Translations under genes and position numbers: made by a program
The notes under the pieces: generated by a model
What the model saw: only the letters and a program-made list of their open reading frames with translations
Database searches by the model: none
Told to the model about the DNA's origin: nothing
Assembly: GCA_000209815.1 (NCBI GenBank)
Contig: FP929036.1
Coordinates: 1,137,110 to 1,201,109, forward strand
From: Butyrivibrio fibrisolvens 16/4
GTDB lineage: Bacteria > Bacillota > Clostridia > Lachnospirales > Lachnospiraceae
Length of the DNA stretch: 64,000 bases
Reading direction: 5' to 3'
In this document: piece by piece, positions 57,239-64,000 of the stretch
Position numbering within the stretch: position 1 is the first letter of the stretch
How the letters are laid out: each line of letters begins with the position of its first letter

Positions 57239-60200
57239 ATGGGAAAGAATATATTAAAAAGATTTTTAGCAGGAACCTTAGCAGCCGTTCTTACGACTGC
57301 CATGGTTCCTTTGTCTATTACAGAGAATATATTTGGAGGAATCGGCGAAGTAAAGGCCGCAAATGTTTCATTTATTCCAATGACAATTGCCAGTGGTTTT
57401 AATGCTGACGTTATTATGGATAAAAATGAGACACTTGGAAATCAGGATGCCGCAGATCAGATGGTAAAGCTATCTAGCGGCGGTAACTGTTTCTATTCAG
57501 CCGCTTACTCTTCTAGTGGTGGTCTTCCAGCAAATGGAGTAGTACAGGATAAATCGGGTTCTGTATCAGGTCTTTCATGGACTCTTGGTAATTACAAGTC
57601 TAATAACGACATGAGACTTTCCCCTGGTCAGACAGGAACATTTACATTTAATACTGTAGGTGTATACCAGAAGGTATATTTCCTTGTAACTGCAGGTGGT
57701 ATTCCTGGTGGTTCTGCCAAAATGAGCACAACCATCAACTACTCATCAGGAAATCCAAGTACATCTACCTTTACAGTTGTAGACTGGTATTCAAGCACAA
57801 GCTATGCTAACGCTACCTTTATGCGTACTGACAATAGCGGCATCAATGGAAGCACAACAGGTGGTCCTTACTTTACACGATGCGTTATGAGCCTTGATAC
57901 AACAAGACTTGTTAACAGTATCACTATTAAGAATACAGCATCTTCAGGTGTTATTAACGTATATGCGGTAACAGGTGAGACAGCAGCTATTGCAGCTCCT
58001 ACAGGACTTAAGCTGGAAGGATGTGCTGCATTAAATGCAACCTGGGATGAAGTAACAGGTGCATCAACCTACAGAATTGATATTGCAAGAGATCAGAACT
58101 TTACTCAGATTGTTGGAGATTACAACAACAAGGCAGTCAGCACAAATTCATGCCAGGTAAAGGGTCTTTCAACAGGAGTACAATATTACGCCAGAGTAAG
58201 AGCGGTAGATAAAGATGGCGGCCAGGGTCCATCATCTGGAATTATAAACTGTGAATCCGCATATTCATTTACCTATTCAGCTATAGATAACAAGTTTTCA
58301 TCACACTGTACAATCGACGGCTGCGATTACGACAAGGATCATAACATGACCTACACACTTAAGGCAGAGGATTCTGTCTATACTCGTAATCCAATCCCTG
58401 CAACCTTAGAAACTTCAAATGCTAGCTTTTTTACAGCACTTACAGGATTTAAGGTAAGCGATATTAACTACTTTAGAACCAGCGCTTATGGCAGCACATC
58501 AGAATCTGGTGCAACAGCACTTGGTACAAAGGCACCTAGAGATGTAGGCTACTATTTTGCAAAGGTAACATTCTCAAAGAACGACACAAGCTATTCTATA
58601 GTTAAGCCATACAAGATTTATCTTGAGGAAGCAAACTACGCACAGGAAAAGCTTAACAATCTATACAGTGATGAGCAGCAATCTACCATCACAAAGGTAA
58701 GAGGAGATTCTGCTACATCAAATCTTAGAGTAGTACTTAATTCAGCAGCAGACCAAATCAAGGTTTACAAGATTGCTGATATGTACTACAACGACAACAA
58801 CAGAGACTATGACGACCTTACCTGGGACACAGATGCTGTTACAGAGTGGATGGCAGCTTCCAGCTATGGAAGTGATGCTTCCTACAGCGAGCCTAAGAAG
58901 GTGGAGGTTATGACATCTTCTCTTCAGACAAAGTTCTATGCAGACATGCTTACTGATGAGGTAAAGGACGCTACACTTGTTAGAGATACAGCAGATTTAT
59001 CAGGAAACGATGTGAGCGGAAGCTTTGACGAAGAGTCTGGCACCTACTATACATACTTTAGCAACATGGAATTTGGCCGCTATGTAGTACTTGCCACAAA
59101 CAGCGGCGGTATCACATACACACCTGTAGTTGTAGACGTAATCCCTTATCAGAATGGTCCACATACAGACTGGTATGTTGTAAATGAATTTGTAGCTTAC
59201 CTAAAGGAAATCGTAGCTACAGTAGACAAGACTATTAACGGACACGATGTATCCGATTCAGTAAACTACGGGGAAGAAGTAGACTTTAAGGTAGCAGCAA
59301 CACTTCCTTCTATGTACACAGACCGTGCTACTCTTGGTGCAACAGAGTACACCCTTAGAATCGTAGATACCATGAGCTCTGCGTTTAGTCTCAGCAGTAC
59401 TCCATACCTGTCATACAAGGTTAATACTGAAAATATTCAGCTACCAGAGACTAATTTTGAAGTTGGCAAAGTGTACGACTACTACGTATTCTCGGACAAC
59501 GATGCAAGCGGATCAATAGTTGTTACTAAAGACAATGCGGCAGATTACAGCTATGATGGTGTTACAGAGCACATTGTAGGCTTACATGCAGTTCCAGAAT
59601 CTGGCACACTTTACAACATAACAAGTGAAGCAAACTCCGACAATGGAACCACATTAATTACGGTAAACTTCAATGTACCAGCATTAAAGCACTATATTAA
59701 AAATGGACTTGCTCCTATGGGCATCAGCGCTAGTGATGTTATAGTTTACCTTAATTACAAAGCTACCGTAACTGATCAGGCACAGATTGCAAGCGAAGAA
59801 AATACAAACATTGCTGACGTATACTTTGAAAAGAGCACTGGTGAAATAGACAAGACCACAGACACTGTTCGTGGATATACATACGGTCTTCAGGTTGTAA
59901 AGGAAGATGGCTCCGATGAAGGAACATATCTTGCAGGAGCACGCTTTAGAATCTTCAAGGAGCAGGAGATGGAGGACACTACTGAAGCTGTAGCAGCTTT
60001 TGAAGAGCGTGGTCTTAATAGCGGATACTACGTATACGACGACGATGTATACGTGCTTTACGACAAGGCAATCAATACCTTAACTGGTGAAGAAATCACT
60101 GGCGGAGAATTTACATCAGTAGCCACAGCAGATGGTGTTTTACTTAAGGGACTATCTGAAGGCAACTATATCATAGCCGAGGTTCAGGCACCTAGCGGCT

Positions 60201-60502
60201 ACAATGAACTGGCAGAAGATATAATGTTTACAATCACAAGAATGGAAGATGAGGAGGCCGCCCAGTATCATCAGGGTAGCCTGAAGTTCTTCTACGAAAT
60301 GGGCGACGAGGAAGGCACCACCAAACTAAACGAAAGCAGTACAGTACTTCTTACCGTACTAAACTACAGAGGACTTACACTTCCTAGCACTGGTGGTATC
60401 GGTACATTGCTCTTCACCATCTTTGGCGTAGTCATTATGGCAGCCGTAATACTTCTCCTTATCATCAAGCGCAGGAAACGCACCCCAGAAGACTACATCT
60501 AA
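57239..60502 (+). CDS. LPxTG pilin or adhesin with fibronectin type III domain
   Basis: 1087 residues. The signal peptide ends near EVKAAN (about 40). A beta-rich N-terminal adhesive part without known family covers about 45-250. A fibronectin III domain at about 252-340 includes LNATWDEVTGASTYRI and YYARVRAVDKDGG. A pilin domain follows with IKVYKIADMYY. The Lys motif is VDKTINGHDVSDSVNYGEE, the E-box NYIIAEVQAPSGYNEL. LPSTG at 1048-1052, then a helix and KRRKR. By size and extra domains it may be an alternative tip or adhesin to the lectin protein. Own box, promoter and terminator. Confidence 0.83.
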   Translation: MGKNILKRFLAGTLAAVLTTAMVPLSITENIFGGIGEVKAANVSFIPMTIASGFNADVIMDKNETLGNQDAADQMVKLSSGGNCFYSAAYSSSGGLPANGVVQDKSGSVSGLSWTLGNYKSNNDMRLSPGQTGTFTFNTVGVYQKVYFLVTAGGIPGGSAKMSTTINYSSGNPSTSTFTVVDWYSSTSYANATFMRTDNSGINGSTTGGPYFTRCVMSLDTTRLVNSITIKNTASSGVINVYAVTGETAAIAAPTGLKLEGCAALNATWDEVTGASTYRIDIARDQNFTQIVGDYNNKAVSTNSCQVKGLSTGVQYYARVRAVDKDGGQGPSSGIINCESAYSFTYSAIDNKFSSHCTIDGCDYDKDHNMTYTLKAEDSVYTRNPIPATLETSNASFFTALTGFKVSDINYFRTSAYGSTSESGATALGTKAPRDVGYYFAKVTFSKNDTSYSIVKPYKIYLEEANYAQEKLNNLYSDEQQSTITKVRGDSATSNLRVVLNSAADQIKVYKIADMYYNDNNRDYDDLTWDTDAVTEWMAASSYGSDASYSEPKKVEVMTSSLQTKFYADMLTDEVKDATLVRDTADLSGNDVSGSFDEESGTYYTYFSNMEFGRYVVLATNSGGITYTPVVVDVIPYQNGPHTDWYVVNEFVAYLKEIVATVDKTINGHDVSDSVNYGEEVDFKVAATLPSMYTDRATLGATEYTLRIVDTMSSAFSLSSTPYLSYKVNTENIQLPETNFEVGKVYDYYVFSDNDASGSIVVTKDNAADYSYDGVTEHIVGLHAVPESGTLYNITSEANSDNGTTLITVNFNVPALKHYIKNGLAPMGISASDVIVYLNYKATVTDQAQIASEENTNIADVYFEKSTGEIDKTTDTVRGYTYGLQVVKEDGSDEGTYLAGARFRIFKEQEMEDTTEAVAAFEERGLNSGYYVYDDDVYVLYDKAINTLTGEEITGGEFTSVATADGVLLKGLSEGNYIIAEVQAPSGYNELAEDIMFTITRMEDEEAAQYHQGSLKFFYEMGDEEGTTKLNESSTVLLTVLNYRGLTLPSTGGIGTLLFTIFGVVIMAAVILLLIIKRRKRTPEDYI

Positions 60503-60514
60503 ACAAGCTTACAG

Positions 60515-60540
60515 CGCCTCCCCTAGCGGGAGGCGTTTTT
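60515..60540 (+). terminator. Terminator of the last pilus gene
   Basis: Stem CGCCTCCC / GGGAGGCG with TTTTT following. Confidence 0.88.
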
Positions 60541-60584
60541 GTGCCTGGCTACCCACACCCTGCCCATATTTTTTATTTTCCCTG

Positions 60585-61140
60585 CCCGGCTGCCCGCCCC
60601 ACCCCTGCCGCCACCTGGGGGAACATCGCATGAATATTATGTTTTCCATATATGCAAAGTCTCGCATTCTTATTGGCAAGTGTCTTTTGTAAGTCTTTAC
60701 AATTTTGAGAAATGTTGCCAATGGGCGGACAATGCTAAAACCTATTAGGGATTTTCAAATTTAATGAGCAACTTGTGTGAGTTTGGAATGCGCTTAGTAA
60801 AATAAAAAGCAGGTTTTGCTATGTATAGACAGCAGCCGCTAGGACGGCGGCTGCAGCGGTCACTTGAGACACGATGTTGAATGTGCCGCGGTGGCTATAC
60901 ATACAAAACCTGCTTTTTTAATTTTACTTAGCAAATGGAGTAGGAACACAAGTGCTCATTGAATTGGAAAATCCCCAATTAGATATTCCTAATATTGTCC
61001 ACCCCCTGTTCTACATTTCTCAAAATAGTTCATACTTCAAAAGACACTTGCGAATGCTCCCTTTTTGCATATTGGAAAACTATAATATTCGCGAAATCGT
61101 TCCCCCAGGTGGCTGCAGGGGTGTGGGCGGCCAGCCGGGA
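60585..61140. repeat. Near-palindromic element, about 555 nt, arms about 245 nt
   Basis: The arms (about 60585-60828 and 60894-61140) are imperfect inverted copies of each other. Shared blocks include CCACCTGGGGGAAC at the outer ends, GCAAGTGTCTTTTG, ATTTTGAGAAATGT, GGACAAT, GGGATTTTC and AATGAGCA. Innermost is a near-perfect stem AAAAGCAGGTTTTG...TATGTATAG. The 65-nt centre has its own hairpin GCAGCCGC / GCGGCTGC (60832-60854) and a second possible stem. The outer ends are GC-rich, unlike the surroundings. No convincing reading frame spans it. It could be a MITE-like element, a structured RNA or an old inverted duplication. The 180 bases between it and the arabinanase gene are AT-rich upstream sequence. 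Confidence 0.75.
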
Positions 61141-61320
61141 GGATGAGGGGCAGCCGGGGTGCGCAGATAAAAAGGGAGGAAAAGAAAGCTAACTATTTTA
61201 ATATTATTTAAAATAATTATTGAAAATCTAAAATGTATTTGATATATTAAAAATACTCGTAAAGCATATTTATATAGGGGCTTGATGCTTAGCGATAAGA
61301 CAAATATAGGAGGAGAGACC

Positions 61321-62849
61321 ATGAAAAGATTCTTTTCATGTGTTCTGGCTATTTCTATGATGGGAAGTCTTGTGGCGTGCTCAGGCTCAGAATCTGAAGT
61401 GAAAAATTACTCCGTAAATTACGATGACGTAGCTTGCGGCAATGTCTCATCGGGCGTTTCTGTCCACGACCCATCAATTTTAGAAGTAGATGGAACATAT
61501 TATATTTTTGGATCGCATATGTCAGCTGCAAAAAGTACTGATTTGCTTAATTGGGAAAAGGTGGCAGATGGGTATTCAAAAACAAATCCTGTGTATGGCC
61601 AGATATATGATGTGGCTGATAAGTCATTTGCATATTCTGGTAGCAAGGATAGCATTATCAAAACAGATGACGGCAAGACCCATGTGTGGGCTCCGGATGT
61701 TATCTATAACGAGACCACAGGACTTTACTACATGTATTACTGTACTACCAGTACATTTAATGCATCTAATCTTTGCTATGGCACAAGTGAGTCACCGGAA
61801 GGTCCTTATGAGTGGCAGGGCGCTTTGATTTATTCGGGATTTACGAATAAGAATATTGATGCCACAGATGTCCTTGACTACGTAGATGCGGATTATGCTA
61901 AAAAGCACTATATCAAGGGTGGGGCATATAATTACGAGGATTATCCAAATGCCATTGACCCTACAGTTTTTATGATAAGGATGGCAGAATGTGGATGACC
62001 TATGGTTCATGGTCTGGAGGAATTTATCTTTTGGAGCTGGACCCTACTACTGGCCTTGTTATTCATCCTAAGGCAGATGAGGAAAGAGGTGTAGATGCGT
62101 ACTTTGGTAAGAAGCTTTTAGGCGGTGGTCATATTTCCATAGAGGGTCCATACATTATGTATGATCCTGATACAGATTATTATTATCTGTTTGTATCTTA
62201 CGGTGGGCTGACCTCTAATGGTGGATATCAGATACGAGTTTTCCGTTCAAAGACTGTGGATGGAGATTATGTAGACATGAATGGTGAATATCCTGAAAAG
62301 AGTGCATTGCATCAGAATTTTGGATTGAAGCTTTCAGGAAATTATAAGCTGCCTAGCTTAGAGAAAGCCTATATGGCTACAGGGCATAACTCAGCATTTA
62401 TTGATTCTGATAGTAAAGAATACGTTGTTTATCACACTAGGTTTAATGATGGAGGAGAGGGGCATTCTCCAAGAGTTCATCAGCTAATTATGAATGAAGA
62501 GGGCTGGCCTTGTGAGCTTCCATATCAGACACAGGGAGAGACTGTCTCTAAGGAGGGCTACGATAAGGCTGATGTGATAGGCCGATACTATGTGATTAAT
62601 CAGGGAACAGATATTTCCAGCGATATCGCAAATCCGTTTATTGTTTATCTGAACAAGGATGGCAGCTGTGATGGAAAAGATGTATCTGGAAGCTGGGAGA
62701 TGAAAAAGGGCTCCTACTATATGAATATCACAGTGGATGGTGTGGAATATAACGGTGTATTCTGCCAGATGAAGGATGAAGCTGGAACAGAGGTTATGAC
62801 CTTTTCAGCGGTTGGTGAAAATGAAAGTATTTGGGGCGTTAAATATTAA
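61321..62849 (+). CDS. GH43 endo-arabinanase-like lipoprotein, frameshifted
   Basis: ATG 61321 follows AGGAGGAGA. The signal peptide ends in a lipobox (SLVAC), so the enzyme is held on the outer side of the membrane. GH43 five-bladed propeller motifs: VHDPSILEVDGTYYIFGSH with the base aspartate, HVWAPDVIYN, AIDPTVF with the pKa-tuning aspartate, and SIEGPYI with the acid glutamate. ATGHNSAFI and VVYHTRFN are typical of endo-1,5-alpha-L-arabinanases, and a C-terminal small domain follows. The T5 run near 61967-61971 breaks the frame. One more T gives TVFYDKDGRMWMTYG and 509 residues. It releases oligosaccharides for the next gene's enzyme. The exact linkage is inferred. Confidence 0.88.
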
Positions 62850-62868
62850 CAAAGGGGATTATAAGTAG

Positions 62869-63822
62869 ATGGATAAGAATTTTGAGTTTAATAAACCTTG
62901 GATTTTGCAAAGAGCAGATCCATATGTGTATAGACATACAGATGGGAAATATTATTTTACTGCCTCAGTGCCAGAATATGACAAAATCATATTGAGATGC
63001 AGCGATACTCTTGAGGGGCTAAAGGATGCCAAGGAGCTAGAGGTATGGCACAAGCATGAAAGTGGCCCTATGTCAAAGCATATCTGGGCCCCAGAGCTGC
63101 ATTACCTTTTTGGAAAATGGTACATTTACTATGCTGGTGGCGAGATGGAGGACATCTGGAAAATTCGTCCATACGTATTAGAGTGCCAGGGCAATGACCC
63201 AATGAAGGACCCTTGGATTGAAAAGGGAAAGATGACTCGGGCAAAGACTGATGAATTTTCCTTTGATGCCTTTTCATTAGATGCAACAGTATTTGAAAAC
63301 AAAGGAAGCTGGTACTATATCTGGGCAGAAAAGGTAGGAGTAGGTAAGCAGATTTCAAATCTTTACATTGCCCGAATGGAAAACGGATATACGTTATCCA
63401 CAGATCAGGTGCTTCTTACAACACCAGATTATGACTGGGAGAGACATGGCTACTGGGTAAATGAAGGTCCGGCAGTTCTAAAGAAAGATGGAAAGATTTT
63501 CATGACCTATTCAGCCAGCGATACAGGCATCAATTATTGTATGGGTATGCTTACTGCTGATGCTGATAGTGATTTATTAGATCCACTTTCCTGGAAGAAG
63601 GAGAGATATCCTGTGCTGGCATCATCTGCAGAGCATGTGGTATACGGACCTGGCCATAATTCATTTACTGTTGATGAGGATGGTAATGATATTTTGGTTT
63701 ATCATGCCCGGACAGAAACAGAAATAGTTGGTGACCCATTGTACAATCCTAACCGTCATGCTATGCTTATGAAGTTTAATTTTGTAGATGGTAGACCAGT
63801 GTTTGATTATGATAGAAAATAG
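62869..63822 (+). CDS. GH43 alpha-L-arabinofuranosidase-like enzyme, cytoplasmic
   Basis: 317 residues without signal peptide. GH43 motifs: RADPYVYRHTDGKYYFTAS (base), HIWAPELHYLFGKWYIYYAG, SLDATVFENKGSWYYIW, and WVNEGPAVL (acid). VVYGPGHNSFTVDEDGND and LVYHARTE complete the propeller. The close relatives I recall are exo-acting arabinofuranosidases, which would trim imported arabino-oligosaccharides. It lies 19 bases after the secreted arabinanase, consistent with an outside-cutting, inside-trimming pair. RBS AAAGGGG. Xylosidase activity is possible. Confidence 0.87.
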   Translation: MDKNFEFNKPWILQRADPYVYRHTDGKYYFTASVPEYDKIILRCSDTLEGLKDAKELEVWHKHESGPMSKHIWAPELHYLFGKWYIYYAGGEMEDIWKIRPYVLECQGNDPMKDPWIEKGKMTRAKTDEFSFDAFSLDATVFENKGSWYYIWAEKVGVGKQISNLYIARMENGYTLSTDQVLLTTPDYDWERHGYWVNEGPAVLKKDGKIFMTYSASDTGINYCMGMLTADADSDLLDPLSWKKERYPVLASSAEHVVYGPGHNSFTVDEDGNDILVYHARTETEIVGDPLYNPNRHAMLMKFNFVDGRPVFDYDRK

Positions 63823-64000
63823 AGTATGTACCAGGTGTCTGCTGAGAGATATGATTGATGCAGACACCGCTATGATTGAAAAATACAAAGGGGCACTAAA
63901 GCCTGAGGACATGGCTGGAGATGAAGAATACGAGGCCAGACTTTTAGTATGCAGACAGTGCGAGAAGCTTAATGCTGGCACCTGTATGTCCTGCGGCTGC
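63809..64000 (+). CDS. DUF6171-like Cys-rich zinc protein (3' end missing)
   Basis: Opens at ATG 63809, overlapping the end of the GH43 gene by 14 bases, and runs to the window edge (64 codons). MIENRVCTRCLLRDM at the start, then VCRQCEKLNAGTCMSCGC, give paired CxxC motifs of a zinc-binding protein. The CxxCLLRDM opening is typical of small DUF6171-like proteins in Lachnospiraceae. Coupling to the GH43 gene by overlap suggests cotranscription. Role unknown. Confidence 0.75.
   Translation, partial: MIENRVCTRCLLRDMIDADTAMIEKYKGALKPEDMAGDEEYEARLLVCRQCEKLNAGTCMSCGC

Noticed and set aside
60539-61192. Small open frames within the palindromic element on the plus strand (60539-60748, 60952-61146, 60995-61192)
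   Set aside because: No ribosome-binding sites, Pro/Cys-rich nonsense composition at the GC-rich ends, and they cut across the inverted-repeat arms.
1-64000. tRNA, rRNA, riboswitch, insertion sequence, prophage or CRISPR elements
   Set aside because: Looked for on both strands by eye; none had enough support. Small structured RNAs cannot be excluded without a covariance search.

Overview
The window looks like a chromosome segment of a low-GC, butyrate-forming Lachnospiraceae bacterium, most likely Butyrivibrio or Pseudobutyrivibrio. Supporting signs are a butyryl-CoA:acetate CoA-transferase, a starch-binding surface protein, a flagellin, two GH43 arabinan enzymes and many LPxTG surface proteins. 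No rRNA, tRNA, insertion sequence or CRISPR array was recognised.

Layout. 1-6 kb: end of a surface protein with CBM26-like starch-binding modules, then a HAD phosphatase, an RlmI-type methyltransferase, a DUF3298 lipoprotein and a small ABC ATPase. 6.1-13.2 kb: one secreted protein of about 2,376 residues with six repeats. 13.2-18.1 kb: an orphan PTS IIC permease, a candidate type I toxin-antitoxin locus (a 31-residue holin-like toxin with a convergent RNA), a zinc-ribbon membrane protein, a polytopic membrane protein and a lipoprotein. 18.4-25.8 kb: an orphan flagellin, a calcium-repeat surface protein with a possible papain-like domain, a redox operon (pyridine-nucleotide-independent-looking thioredoxin reductase, thioredoxin, OhrR-like MarR regulator), and a TPR/membrane protein pair. 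26-30.5 kb: a hybrid histidine kinase, a small protein, a thioesterase and the butyrate CoA-transferase.

30.6-60.5 kb is the most striking region: a 30-kb sortase-dependent pilus or surface-fibre locus. It holds a C-type-lectin tip adhesin, further SpaA-like pilins including a tandem double pilin in one frame, a class C sortase with an unusual WDD-repeat tail, a beta-helix protein with its own sortase domain at the C-terminus, two LytS-type kinases, one response regulator with a SARP/BTAD-like DNA-binding domain, two tail-anchored coiled-coil proteins and a membrane-bound GH25 lysozyme. Five promoters in it carry the same box, TGTAAC-N5-TGTAAC-N11 followed by a -10 hexamer. That geometry fits an OmpR/SARP-type activator and suggests one regulon run by the embedded regulator.

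60.5-64 kb: a 555-nt near-palindrome of unknown nature, then a GH43 arabinanase lipoprotein, an intracellular GH43 arabinofuranosidase and the start of a DUF6171-like zinc protein.

Data quality. Eleven genes are broken by frameshifts (21 in total). Every one is repaired by adding a single base to a short homopolymer run, and every corrected length is a whole number of codons. I read these as under-called homopolymers, not gene decay, and list each gene with its corrected extent.
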